NCBI RefSeq assembly: GCF_000732725.1
Contig: NZ_JPNB01000002.1
Coordinates: 992,001-1,056,000, forward strand
Direction of reading: 5' to 3'
Origin: Kineothrix alysoides
GTDB lineage: Bacteria; Bacillota; Clostridia; Lachnospirales; Lachnospiraceae
Length of the DNA: 64,000 nt
A program made the position numbers and the translations under genes. Position 1 is the stretch's first letter, and each line of letters opens with the position of its first letter. Below are positions 26,036-35,003 of this stretch, piece after piece. The notes beneath the pieces were generated by a model. It was not told the origin of the DNA and did no database searches. It was given only the letters and a program-made list of their open reading frames with translations.

Positions 26036-27025
26036 TTAAGCATTTTTTCTCATATCCAAGGCAACAGCACTGCATATAATAATACCCTTGATAATCAGCT
26101 GCCAGTTAGAGTTCACCCCAATAAATGCCAGACCATAACTGATAAATGTAAAAATAATTACACCGATAGCCGCCCCGGATACTTTTCCTATTCCGCCGCT
26201 TAATGATACTCCTCCTACTACACAGGATGAAATTGCATCAAATTCATACGCCATACCATAAGAACTGTTTGCACCACCGGTTCTTGCTACCTCCATGATA
26301 CCTGCAAGTCCTACAAGGCAGCTTTCAATAATAAAAACCGCCATGATTACTTTTCCTACATTTACACCTGATACCTTGGCTGCATCGGCATTACCGCCTA
26401 CAATATAAATATTTTTTCCAAATACTGTTTTATTCAGAACAAACCATACGATAACTACAGCTATAATCGCAATAACAACGAGCAAGCTCACCTGATCAAA
26501 TACTTTATAGCTGCTTAAAAATCTTAACTCTTCACGAATTCCGCCTATCGGCTGGGAATTATTAGGTTTTTTGGCAAAATAAAGACAGTTAATACCATAT
26601 ACAATAGTAGACATACCAAACGTTGCAATAAAAGGTGCCATCTTTAATCTGGAAACCATAAACCCGTTTACCGCACCGATGACTGCTACTGCCGCAATTG
26701 CCACAAGCATTGGAATAATAATGGGAAGTTCCGGAAGATTAGGCCAAAACCTGTTGGAATAGGTACTCATCTGTGACATGGATGCAACCAGCACTGCTGC
26801 AAGTCCTACCTGCCTGCCTCCCGCCAAATCTGTCCCTCCGATCAAAAGCGGAAACATAAGACCAAGTGCACAAATCATCTTTACTGCCGATTGCGTAATA
26901 ATATCAGTAAACACACGCCACTGCAAAAAAGAAGGTTCTATAATAATAATTCCAATAATCATAAATAACAGCACAATGACAAGTGCCTTATCGACCAAGA
27001 TTTTTTTGATGTTTATAGTTTTCAT
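26036..27025 (-). CDS. Sugar ABC transporter permease (RbsC/MglC family)
   Basis: A protein of 329 residues with 8-10 hydrophobic segments. The conserved cytoplasmic loop E-V-A-R-T-G-G-A-N-S-S-Y-G and G-V-S-L-S-G-G-I-G-K-V-S-G-A mark the BPD_transp_2 family (CUT2 importers). Its ATG overlaps the stop codon of the ATPase gene by four bases (ATGA), so translation is coupled. It would form the membrane channel for the sugar bound by the lipoprotein at 28704-29846. Confidence 0.93.
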   Translation of the reverse strand: MKTINIKKILVDKALVIVLLFMIIGIIIIEPSFLQWRVFTDIITQSAVKMICALGLMFPLLIGGTDLAGGRQVGLAAVLVASMSQMSTYSNRFWPNLPELPIIIPMLVAIAAVAVIGAVNGFMVSRLKMAPFIATFGMSTIVYGINCLYFAKKPNNSQPIGGIREELRFLSSYKVFDQVSLLVVIAIIAVVIVWFVLNKTVFGKNIYIVGGNADAAKVSGVNVGKVIMAVFIIESCLVGLAGIMEVARTGGANSSYGMAYEFDAISSCVVGGVSLSGGIGKVSGAAIGVIIFTFISYGLAFIGVNSNWQLIIKGIIICSAVALDMRKNA

Positions 27026-28551
27026 TCAGAAGCCTCCTCTTTTGCCTTATTCGAAAACTTTGTTGCATATTTCATTACTTCTATTTGAGTTGCCTCGCTT
27101 TGCTTTAATACTCCTGACAGTTTTCCTTCACACATAATCATGATATTATCCGACATTCCCAAAAGCTCCGGCATTTCGGAAGATACCATGATAATAGCTT
27201 TTCCTTCTTTTACAAGATCTCTCATAATTCTGTAAATTTCATATTTAGCACCTACATCCACACCTCTTGTAGGTTCGTCCAGAATAAGAATATCACAGTC
27301 TGATAGCAGCCACCTTCCGACCAGGACCTTTTGCTGATTTCCCCCGGATAAATTTTTAATCAACGTTTCCGTGCTTGTCATTCTGACATCCAAATCTTTA
27401 CATACTCTGTCAACATCTTTTTCTATTTTTCTCTTATTAATATATCCGACAATATTATTTGCCAGCTTTCTATATGCAACCACCAAAGTATTATCCCATA
27501 CGGAAAGCATGGGAATAATTCCTGTCGAACGCCTTTCTTCAGTCAGCAATGCAAATCTGTTTTTAATGGCATCTTGAGGTGTATTGTTCTGAATTATCTT
27601 ACCGTTCATGGTAAGCGTTCCGGAACTAATTTTTCTGAGTCCGAAAATTGCTTCCACCAGTTCCGTTCTCTGAGCACCTACCAAACCGCCGATTCCCAAG
27701 ATTTCTCCTTTATGAAGCTGGAAGCTGATATGTTCAAAGGAATGTTTCTCTGCGCTTGTTAAATCGTCAACTTTGAGAAGCACCTTATCCTGTATAGTAT
27801 CCTCGCCGGGAGGAAACCTTTCTTCCATATTGCGCCCTACCATCTGATGGATCAGTTCATCAATAGTAATATCCTCGATATCCCATCTTCCTACATATTG
27901 CCCGTCACGCATTACTGTTATTTCATCCGCAATTTCAAATATTTCTTCCAGCTTATGGGATATATATATGATAGAACGCCCTTCTGCCTTCAGACGGTTT
28001 ATAATGTGGAAAAGATGCTTTGTTTCCGCAACCGTCAAAGAGGAAGTAGGTTCATCCATTATAATGATTCTGGCATCATAAGATACCGCTTTGGCTATTT
28101 CTATTGCCTGCAGCTGAGAAACAGATAAATTTTTTGCCAGCGTCTGTGCCGGTATGTCAAACTCCAAATCCCGAAGCAGCTCTTCCGTCTTTGCTTTCAT
28201 CTTTTCTTCATCAACAATAGGCCCCTTTTTCTCAAATCTTCCTACCCACATATTGTCTATTACATTGCGGTAAGGAATCGGATTCAACTCCTGATGTATC
28301 ATGGAAATGCCTGATTTCAAAGCGGTATTCGGGTCCGTAATATTCACTTTTTCTCCATCCAGCTCTATCGTTCCTTCTTCCGGATGATACAATCCGAATA
28401 GACATTTCATCAATGTTGATTTACCGGCACCGTTTTCTCCAATTAATGCATGCACCGAACCTGGTCTTATTTCCAGCTGTACATTATTCAGTGCCTTTAC
28501 GCCCGGAAAAGATTTCGACATATTACTTACCTTCAATCTATATCCTTCCAA
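27022..28551 (-). CDS. Sugar ABC transporter ATP-binding protein (RbsA/MglA type)
   Basis: A protein of 509 residues with two nucleotide-binding halves. Walker A of the first half is G-E-N-G-A-G-K-S-T-L, with signature L-S-V-S-Q-L-Q and Walker B I-I-I-M-D-E-P-T-S-S-L-T. The second half has a degenerate Walker A (G-L-V-G-A-Q-R-T), as usual in CUT2 ATPases, then L-S-G-G-N-Q-Q-K-V and L-I-L-D-E-P-T-R-G-V-D-V-G. I place the start at TTG 28551 because GGGAGG lies nine bases upstream and homology begins there; the ATG at 28623 lies inside the intergenic hairpin. Confidence 0.92.
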   Translation of the reverse strand: MEGYRLKVSNMSKSFPGVKALNNVQLEIRPGSVHALIGENGAGKSTLMKCLFGLYHPEEGTIELDGEKVNITDPNTALKSGISMIHQELNPIPYRNVIDNMWVGRFEKKGPIVDEEKMKAKTEELLRDLEFDIPAQTLAKNLSVSQLQAIEIAKAVSYDARIIIMDEPTSSLTVAETKHLFHIINRLKAEGRSIIYISHKLEEIFEIADEITVMRDGQYVGRWDIEDITIDELIHQMVGRNMEERFPPGEDTIQDKVLLKVDDLTSAEKHSFEHISFQLHKGEILGIGGLVGAQRTELVEAIFGLRKISSGTLTMNGKIIQNNTPQDAIKNRFALLTEERRSTGIIPMLSVWDNTLVVAYRKLANNIVGYINKRKIEKDVDRVCKDLDVRMTSTETLIKNLSGGNQQKVLVGRWLLSDCDILILDEPTRGVDVGAKYEIYRIMRDLVKEGKAIIMVSSEMPELLGMSDNIMIMCEGKLSGVLKQSEATQIEVMKYATKFSNKAKEEASE

Positions 28552-28579
28552 AGTAATAATCCTCCCTTGCAGAATTATG

Positions 28580-28622
28580 AAAAGGGTGACCGGAAGCCTT
28601 ATGACTACCCGGCACCCTTTCA
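28580..28622 (-). other. Intercistronic stem-loop between binding-protein and ATPase genes
   Basis: GAAAGGGTG-CCGG pairs with CCGG-TCACCCTTTTC, without a long T-run. It sits between the binding-protein and ATPase genes. This is where sugar transport operons often carry a hairpin that protects or partially terminates the transcript and raises binding-protein yield over the membrane components. Confidence 0.6.
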
Positions 28623-28703
28623 AACAAATCTATAATCTAAATTGTTAGATCGGACAAATATTTAGCTTTGCCATATCTCTAGCTCTATGACTTCCGGCAC
28701 ATA

Positions 28704-29846
28704 TTACTGTGAAATAGAACTCATAAGTTCTAATGTGGCATCCAAATTGCTTGAATCTACAATTACGTAAGGAACCCATACATATTTTCCGTCAACCGTA
28801 CAATCAACTCCCACTACTTCTTCCGTAACCTCTTTGCCTTCTTTTGCAGCTTTGATCACGTTGATAATTGCATTAGACTGACTTAATCTGTCATTAAGTA
28901 CTGTTCCTAATAAAGAGCCTGCTTTCATCGCTTCCAACGCATCGATATTTGCATCGATTCCTACGATAGGAACAAATTTCTCCGCATCACCGCTATTATA
29001 TCCATTATTAATACATGCCTGCATCGCACCCATTGCCATATTATCATTATTGCAAAGAACACCTTCTATTCCGTCGATTCCATAAGCTGTAATCCATGCA
29101 TTCATCTTGTCGAGCGCCTGTGCCTGATCCCAGTTGGCTGTATCCATTGCCAAAACTTCATAATCAATACCTTGTGCTTTTAAAGTTTCTTCATAAGCCT
29201 GCGTACGAAGTACAACGTCCTGCTGACCGATTTCTCCCTGCAAAATAACGAGCTGAAGAACTCCGTCGTCATTCTTATCTGCAATCTCTTTGTTGCTGTT
29301 CCAGTAATTTATTAATGCCTGCGCACACATTTCACCTGACTCCTTGGCCTGAGCGCCTACATAATAAATGTTGTCATAAGTCTGCATAGTTGTTTCCATA
29401 GGTTCCATATTAAAGAATACTGCAGGCACCCCTTCTTCACTCGTCTTCTGTGCCATGGTCTCCGTGCTTTCACGGTCAGGTGCACAAATAGCAACAACAT
29501 CAGTACCTTTTGTCAGAGCTGCTTCAAGCTTGCTGATCGCTGTGGATACATCATTTGCCGCATCCTGCATATCAAGAGAGATTCCGCCTGCTTTCTTTTC
29601 TTCATTCTGCATGATGATTCTGAAGCCGCTTTGGAACTGGTCATCAAACGCTCTCCAAATAACAGTTGCCTTTACATCAGAAGCTGTTTCTGGCGCAGGT
29701 GCTTCTGCTTCTGCCTCACCCGCTGCTGCTTCCTCTACGGGTGTCTCTGCCGCGGGTGCTTCTTTTGCTGCTTCCTTTGCACCGCAACCCATTAAAGATA
29801 ATGTCATAACTGCTGCCAATAATACACTTACCATTCTCTTTTTCAT
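28704..29846 (-). CDS. Sugar-binding lipoprotein (periplasmic-binding-protein-like domain)
   Basis: A protein of 380 residues started at ATG 29846 behind GGAGG. The lipoprotein signal ends in L-S-L-M-G-C with the lipidated Cys at residue 21, followed by an Ala/Glu/Pro-rich linker (about 22-65). The body is a type I periplasmic-binding-protein fold (RbsB class): V-V-A-I-C-A-P-D-R-E-S-T, G-E-I-G-Q-Q-D, L-C-N-N-D-N-M-A-M-G-A and V-G-I-D-A-N-I-D-A. It captures the substrate outside the membrane and hands it to the permease. Specificity is not evident. Confidence 0.93.
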   Translation of the reverse strand: MKKRMVSVLLAAVMTLSLMGCGAKEAAKEAPAAETPVEEAAAGEAEAEAPAPETASDVKATVIWRAFDDQFQSGFRIIMQNEEKKAGGISLDMQDAANDVSTAISKLEAALTKGTDVVAICAPDRESTETMAQKTSEEGVPAVFFNMEPMETTMQTYDNIYYVGAQAKESGEMCAQALINYWNSNKEIADKNDDGVLQLVILQGEIGQQDVVLRTQAYEETLKAQGIDYEVLAMDTANWDQAQALDKMNAWITAYGIDGIEGVLCNNDNMAMGAMQACINNGYNSGDAEKFVPIVGIDANIDALEAMKAGSLLGTVLNDRLSQSNAIINVIKAAKEGKEVTEEVVGVDCTVDGKYVWVPYVIVDSSNLDATLELMSSISQ

Positions 29847-29925
29847 ATAACCTGTCCTCCATTTTAAATTAACTAGCAATTATAGTTTTATATAATACCC
29901 TTTTCAAGGTATAATATCATTTGGA

Positions 29926-30783
29926 TTACTTTTCGAATCTGAAATCCTTCATCTTTCCTTTAATAAGCTCTTTTGCCGCATTCTTTGAATTTACGAACAT
30001 TGCTGTATTATATTTAAATCCAGGTTGTTTTTTTAATTCTTCAAAAGAATCTGCTACTGCTGTAAGAACATCCGTAGCCACATTGATTTTTCGGATACCG
30101 TGACGTATGGATTCCTGTACCTGATCGATCGGTGTTCCGGAACCTCCATGCAATACAAGGGGTACTTCAACTACTTCCTGGATTGCTTTCAGCCTTTCTA
30201 TGTTCAACTGGGGCGCTGCTATGTAATGTCCATGCTGCGTTCCGATGCTGACTGCCAGACAATCAACGCCTGTCCTCTCCACGAATTCCTTTGCTTCCTG
30301 CGGATCTGTCTGTGCTCCTTCCGGACCTTTTACCACTAAATTTCCTTCTTCGCCTACAAGCTTTCCGAGTTCTCCCTCTACCGTGATTCCCAATGTGTGT
30401 GCATAATCCACCACTTTCTTGGTGAGAGCTATATTCTCTTCAAATGGAAGAGACGAGCCATCGATCATAACAGAAGAATATCCCGCATGAATAGCCTGTA
30501 CACATTCTTCATATGTACGGCAATGATCTAGATGAAGTGCAATGGGCACCTGCGCATTCGCTGCAGCTCTCTTTACGGTCTCTACCGTTCCTTCGAATCC
30601 TCCCATCAGGTCGCAGCAATCAGTTCCTGTAATAAATATTACCGGGCAATTAAGCTCGGACCCTGCTTCAATTGCTGCCAGCGCGGTTTCATAGGAAACT
30701 GTAACAAACGCACCGTATGCTACCTTTTGTTCCTCCGCTAATTTAAGAATTTCTTTCATTGGTGCAAATTTCATAACTTTCAT
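29926..30783 (-). CDS. Class II ketose-bisphosphate aldolase
   Basis: A protein of 285 residues. Family II aldolase features are the catalytic and zinc pair in L-H-L-D-H-C, S-S-V-M-I-D-G-S, E-G-E-L-G, G-T-Q-H-G-H-Y (zinc His) and V-L-H-G-G-S-G-T (zinc His and phosphate loop), then N-V-A-T-D. It resembles FbaA/GatY/KbaY-type enzymes that split a ketose 1- or 1,6-bisphosphate into glycerone phosphate and an aldehyde. It lies 80 bases ahead of the binding-protein gene and 114 bases after the kinase, consistent with kinase then aldolase order. ATG 30774 is an alternative start. Confidence 0.9.
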   Translation of the reverse strand: MKVMKFAPMKEILKLAEEQKVAYGAFVTVSYETALAAIEAGSELNCPVIFITGTDCCDLMGGFEGTVETVKRAAANAQVPIALHLDHCRTYEECVQAIHAGYSSVMIDGSSLPFEENIALTKKVVDYAHTLGITVEGELGKLVGEEGNLVVKGPEGAQTDPQEAKEFVERTGVDCLAVSIGTQHGHYIAAPQLNIERLKAIQEVVEVPLVLHGGSGTPIDQVQESIRHGIRKINVATDVLTAVADSFEELKKQPGFKYNTAMFVNSKNAAKELIKGKMKDFRFEK

Positions 30784-30897
30784 CCTTTCTTCCTACGGAC
30801 CTTATATAATGTGTATGAATCCGTAAATATGTTAGTGAGTATTTATTTTTCAGGCTTATTTTATCAGGCCTGATAATAACTGAATCATAAGGCTTCT

Positions 30898-31842
30898 TTA
30901 CTGATAAATCTTTTGATAAAAAAGGAAAGCCTCTTGAAAATTGGGGATTCCTGCCGTTCCTCCCATGGCGCCCACATTTTTAGTAGCAACGCTTACGGCA
31001 AACTGTGTGCTGGAGAAAATATCAAAGCCTCTTGCCAGGCCGCTTACCAGACCTGCCATAAAGGAGTCCCCTGCGCCGGTCGTATCCACTACCGGCATAT
31101 TCTCCGGGCATTTAATATATCTTTTATGTTTAAAATCCGTAACAAAACAACCGGATGCTCCTAATTTAATTCCAAATATTTTGATAGAAAACGGCCTGAA
31201 ATATTCTGCTATTTTTTCCGGATCCGTTTCCCCGGTTATCTTGGTCGCTTCATCAATGCTGGGAAAAAACACATCGGTCTCCATAAAGGCCGGGGCCAAA
31301 TATTTAAGCCAATCCCTGTCCGGATCCTCTCTGTTGATAGCCGCATCCATAACGGTTATTTTCCCTTGTTCATGTGCTCTGGAGAATATGCTGTATATGC
31401 CTTCCTCGTCCATTTTACGAAGAGCCATGGCCGAACCGATATAAATGATATCCGCGTCCTCAATTGCTTTATCCGGAATATCCTTACCTTGCAGTCTTCC
31501 GAAGATGGATTTTTCCGAAAGGAAATGCCTTTCCCCTTTTTCGTCGATCAGCGCGTAAGAAGCCGCAGTCGCGCACTCCTCATCATAAATTACGCCGGAA
31601 ACATCAATCTTATGGTTTTTACATTCATCCAAAATGAACTTACCGTTCGTATCATCTGAAATTCTTCCTATTATTGATACGGAATTATCTAATTTGGCAA
31701 GGCCGATTGCTACGTTTAAAGCGTCTCCTCCGCAGCATACGGACGGTTTATGGATGCTTACACTATCCAGTTCTAAAATATTGGAAGGCACAGGAGAAAG
31801 CAATGTGTCGCATACCATCATTCCTATACAAAGTATCTTCAT
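30898..31842 (-). CDS. PfkB-family carbohydrate kinase
   Basis: A protein of 314 residues. PfkB signature 1 is C-C-G-G-D-A-L-N-V-A-I-G-L-A-K-L and signature 2 is D-T-T-G-A-G-D-S-F-M-A-G-L, with the catalytic Asp in G-A-G-D. The family phosphorylates sugars (fructose, ribose, 2-keto-3-deoxygluconate, tagatose phosphate and others) with ATP. It is first in the operon and would produce the phosphosugar cut by the aldolase that follows. GGATGACA precedes the ATG. Confidence 0.9.
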   Translation of the reverse strand: MKILCIGMMVCDTLLSPVPSNILELDSVSIHKPSVCCGGDALNVAIGLAKLDNSVSIIGRISDDTNGKFILDECKNHKIDVSGVIYDEECATAASYALIDEKGERHFLSEKSIFGRLQGKDIPDKAIEDADIIYIGSAMALRKMDEEGIYSIFSRAHEQGKITVMDAAINREDPDRDWLKYLAPAFMETDVFFPSIDEATKITGETDPEKIAEYFRPFSIKIFGIKLGASGCFVTDFKHKRYIKCPENMPVVDTTGAGDSFMAGLVSGLARGFDIFSSTQFAVSVATKNVGAMGGTAGIPNFQEAFLFYQKIYQ

Positions 31843-31894
31843 GATCTGTTGTCATCCTTTTCTCGGTTCAAGACTATTTAAATTTATTATTGTA

Positions 31895-31921
31895 TTGTAC
31901 GTACATTGGTATGTTATTATA
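31895..31921 (-). promoter_or_regulatory. Operon promoter -10 with adjacent GntR-type operator
   Basis: TTGTACGTACA at 31895-31905 contains a perfect 10-bp palindrome (TGTACGTACA). It lies a few bases downstream of a -10 TATAAT (complement of 31916-31921), where a bound repressor would block RNA polymerase. The likely repressor is the divergent GntR/UTRA protein. The -35 is not clear (TTGACT about 20 bases further on). Confidence 0.6.
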
Positions 31922-32202
31922 ATTGCATATGTTATAAAAAAAGTCAATATGTTTTTTGATTTTTATATAAAGTATCTAATTTTACTCGTTTTTTTATCGC
32001 ATCAATTTGTATGAAATTTCTGAATTGCATCTTTTTTACTTGCAATTTTTATTTTTATATCATATGATTACTATAATATTTATTACTTATATGCTAATTG
32101 TTTTATTATCCGAACATAACTATATTTTTATACAGACTCTCATTCTATGATTGGCATATCGACAGGTAAATAAGTAACAAATAATTACTAAGGGGGAAGA
32201 TC
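31922..32202. other. AT-rich divergent intergenic region
   Basis: About 280 very AT-rich bases between the sugar operon promoter and the GntR gene. I see no gene. The regulator promoter is presumably here, but no convincing pair of boxes stands out. Confidence 0.4.
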
Positions 32203-32964
32203 ATGCAACTATTCCAAAAGAAGTTAGATAAAAGTACACCGATTCCGCTGTACTTTCAATTGAAAACAATTCTGTTAAATGATATTAAGGATAATTGCTT
32301 TGCCGTGGGGGATACGATTCCTACGGAAAGCGAATTGGTAGAATTTTATCATATCAGCCGTTCTACAGTGAGACAGGCCATATCGGAGCTCGTTCAGGAA
32401 GGATGGCTTATAAGGAAGGCAAGCAAGGGAACCTTTGTAACGAAGCCGGAGCAGAAATCCAGCTACATTCGTTCTTTTGAACCCTTCTATCAGCAGATTT
32501 CAAGGCTCGGGAAAACGCCCCGGACGGAATTGATCGATTTAAGTGTTGTCACTCCCACGCCGGAGATTGCCGAAAAACTGAATCTAACACCGGACCAAAA
32601 AGTCATTTCTATGTTCAGAAGGCGCTTTGCCGATGATATCCCCATGGTAACTTTTCAAAATTATATACCGTATGATCTGTGTTCTTTTATTCTGAGCTAT
32701 GACTTTAAGTCTTATTCTTTATATGAACTATTAATGACCAATCCTGAAACACAGATTGCCAATACAAAGACCATTGTGTCTGCGATGAATGCTACCTCGG
32801 AAGATATTGAACTGCTGAACGTGAAAGTAAACGCTCCCATGCTTTACTTCCACAACATATCTACCACGGCAGAGGGTATCATCGTGGATTATGCCTTTGC
32901 TCATTATCGGGGAGACCTGAACAAATTCGAATTTGATGACAGTCCGAAATATTATCCAGAATAA
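32203..32964 (+). CDS. GntR-family regulator with UTRA ligand domain
   Basis: A protein of 253 residues with AAGGGGAAG ahead of the ATG. The winged helix at about 12-80 contains T-P-I-P-L-Y-F-Q-L, then P-T-E-S-E-L-V-E-F-Y-H-I-S-R-S-T-V-R-Q-A and G-W-L-I-R-K-A-S-K-G-T-F-V. The C-terminal UTRA domain (about 95-245) has the core V-I-S-M-F-R-R-R-F-A-D-D-I-P-M. This HutC/YvoA subgroup usually represses sugar genes until a phosphosugar binds UTRA. It is divergent from the six-gene sugar operon, with a palindrome in between, so that operon is its likely target. Confidence 0.92.
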   Translation: MQLFQKKLDKSTPIPLYFQLKTILLNDIKDNCFAVGDTIPTESELVEFYHISRSTVRQAISELVQEGWLIRKASKGTFVTKPEQKSSYIRSFEPFYQQISRLGKTPRTELIDLSVVTPTPEIAEKLNLTPDQKVISMFRRRFADDIPMVTFQNYIPYDLCSFILSYDFKSYSLYELLMTNPETQIANTKTIVSAMNATSEDIELLNVKVNAPMLYFHNISTTAEGIIVDYAFAHYRGDLNKFEFDDSPKYYPE

Positions 32965-32967
32965 ACA

Positions 32968-33004
32968 ATAAGCTGTCCTCTACTGTGAATAAAGGACAGC
33001 TTAT
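32968..33004. terminator. Bidirectional terminator between GntR and GHKL genes
   Basis: ATAAGCTGTCCT pairs with AGGACAGCTTAT, a 12-bp perfect stem, between two convergent genes. T-runs are weak on both sides. Confidence 0.65.
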
Positions 33005-33010
33005 ATCATA

Positions 33011-34288
33011 TCACTCCGGCACCGGCAGTAAGATCTGCAGCATGAAGATATTCTCTTGTGCCTGTACCGTAATAATTCCATTATATTTTTCTGCCGTATA
33101 CCGGATACTCTTCATACCGTATCCGTGATGTCTCCGGCTTCCTTTTGTTGTAACAGGCAAGCCTCCCTCAAACCTAAGCTCCTTTTCATAATAATTCTGA
33201 ATCTGTATCATAATCAGCTTCTTCTGATTCACAATTTTCACACCGATTACTCGCTTTTTCGGATCCGACAGCTCTAATACGGCAGCTATGGCATTATCCA
33301 GAGCGTTGCCGAACATCGCGTAAATATCTTCCAGCTTCATGAAATCCAGCTTGGAACCATCCGCCATGCAGGACCACTGTATGTTACGGTTTTTACAAAT
33401 CAGGCCTTTTTCCATTAAGACTGTGTCCAAAGCCTTGTTTCCTGTTTTAACGGCGGTATCATAAATCATAATATCATTGACAATTTCATCGAAAAAGGCT
33501 TCCTTCTGCGCTTCGTCCGTCATATGGCGAAGTGCCCGGATCTGATGCTTTAGGTCATGACATTTTAAATTGATGCTGTTGATCGTATCCTGCGTTATTT
33601 GATACTGATTGATCTGCTGCCTCCAGGCATAATTGATTCCATCCAATTCCCGCTGCAGGCTCATATTTACCTTTTGGTTCACCTGTACCCAAAGGACATA
33701 AAAGCAGCAAAGGCCGTCGATGATCCGATAAATAATCTTTTGATTTCTGGCCGCCTCAAAGCCTGCCATGCCCGATACATCCAAAACGCTCAATACCCAT
33801 ACGAGCAAGATAATCGTTACCATCGGAAACATTGATGTTTTGCTTACAGACAGCCTGCCGCCCTGAGGAAGCTTACGGGCAAACAGGAAATAGAAAAATA
33901 CATATACGCCGGCATAGATTATAACTGACGTGACTGTGATATCTCCTATGAGCATATTTACGATCAGGTAGCTGTCAAAAGCAACGTGCTGCATCGCACA
34001 GGCGCAGATAGCGCAATATGTGGATTCCAACAGCGTGCAGTCCAGACAGAGCCAGACAAACCCGATGCAAACCGCGATATAATATCCCCAATACAGAAAG
34101 AATATGAGCCCAAAGGTTTGTTCCGTATACATACTGTTCAAATAATAAGAAAAAATAATCAAAATCGGGGCTGCAATACCGGCTTTCCATCCAAAATAAT
34201 TTCTCTTTCTTACCGGCGGCATAAAGATAAAACAGGCACCTATCAGCTGCACCATATAGGAAATCTTCAGCCATGTATCAAATATCAT
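33011..34288 (-). CDS. GHKL-domain sensor histidine kinase (AgrC/NatK-like)
   Basis: A protein of 425 residues from ATG 34288, which overlaps the response-regulator stop by four bases (ATGA). Six hydrophobic segments (about 5-190) form the membrane sensor. A coiled coil follows, then a DHp-like helix with I-N-L-K-C-H-D-L-K-H-Q (probable phospho-His), and an HATPase_c_5/GHKL domain with M-F-G-N-A-L-D-N-A-I-A-A (N-box) and H-H-G-Y-G-M-K-S-I (G-box). Such kinases sense peptides or envelope state and pair with LytTR regulators. Confidence 0.9.
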   Translation of the reverse strand: MIFDTWLKISYMVQLIGACFIFMPPVRKRNYFGWKAGIAAPILIIFSYYLNSMYTEQTFGLIFFLYWGYYIAVCIGFVWLCLDCTLLESTYCAICACAMQHVAFDSYLIVNMLIGDITVTSVIIYAGVYVFFYFLFARKLPQGGRLSVSKTSMFPMVTIILLVWVLSVLDVSGMAGFEAARNQKIIYRIIDGLCCFYVLWVQVNQKVNMSLQRELDGINYAWRQQINQYQITQDTINSINLKCHDLKHQIRALRHMTDEAQKEAFFDEIVNDIMIYDTAVKTGNKALDTVLMEKGLICKNRNIQWSCMADGSKLDFMKLEDIYAMFGNALDNAIAAVLELSDPKKRVIGVKIVNQKKLIMIQIQNYYEKELRFEGGLPVTTKGSRRHHGYGMKSIRYTAEKYNGIITVQAQENIFMLQILLPVPE

Positions 34289-34995
34289 AATCTGATTCCT
34301 CCCAAATAATTTGCTAACGACTGTAAAAATTCCTTCTTGCGGGGCCTGCTGATTTTCAGCCATTCCCCTGCGATCTGCAACTCGTCCTTATCTACCAGAT
34401 CAATGTATCTAAGATTGACCAGATAGCAATTATTGCACCTCTTGAAAGATAGCCCTGTCAGATTACCTTCCAGTTCTTTCAGCGAAGCCTTCTGACGGAA
34501 TACACCGTTCAATGTATGATAATACAGATAATGGCCTCTTACTTCCACATAATACAACTCGCTGGTAGATACTTTCTGGAATCCCCTCGGCGTGCTGATT
34601 ATAATATTCTTATGCTTTTTATTGTTGATTATATTGATTGCATTTTTCATCTTCATGGCAAAGGAATAATAATTGACCGGTTTTACAATAAAGTCCAAAG
34701 CCTGTACCTCATATCCTTTGACTGCCATTTGCGCCATATTGGTAACGAATAATAAGATAACCTGCTCATCTGTCTTGCGCAGTTCCTTTGCCATACTGAT
34801 CCCGTCTTTTCCCGGCAGGTCGATATCAAGGCATATCATATCAAAAGAATAATCATAATTATCCAAAAGGTCTTCGCCTGACGAATATAACAAGACCTCC
34901 AGCTCCTCACAAATTTCCTGCTGCAAATCCAGATAGTATCGTTTTAATGTATCTCTTTCCATTTGCTCGTCATCAACAACCGCAATTTTAATCAT
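34285..34995 (-). CDS. LytTR-family response regulator
   Basis: A protein of 236 residues. The receiver domain (1-120) has D8/D9 (V-V-D-D-E), phospho-acceptor D57 (I-C-L-D-I-D-L-P-G) and K in I-V-K-P. The C-terminal LytTR DNA-binding domain (about 135-230) has V-E-V-R-G-H-Y-L-Y-Y, F-R-Q-K-A-S-L-K-E-L-E and R-C-N-N-C-Y-L-V-N-L-R-Y-I. It pairs with the overlapping GHKL kinase gene. GAGGG precedes the ATG, nine bases after the GtrA gene. Confidence 0.93.
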   Translation of the reverse strand: MIKIAVVDDEQMERDTLKRYYLDLQQEICEELEVLLYSSGEDLLDNYDYSFDMICLDIDLPGKDGISMAKELRKTDEQVILLFVTNMAQMAVKGYEVQALDFIVKPVNYYSFAMKMKNAINIINNKKHKNIIISTPRGFQKVSTSELYYVEVRGHYLYYHTLNGVFRQKASLKELEGNLTGLSFKRCNNCYLVNLRYIDLVDKDELQIAGEWLKISRPRKKEFLQSLANYLGGIRL

Positions 34996-35003
34996 ATATC
35001 CCT

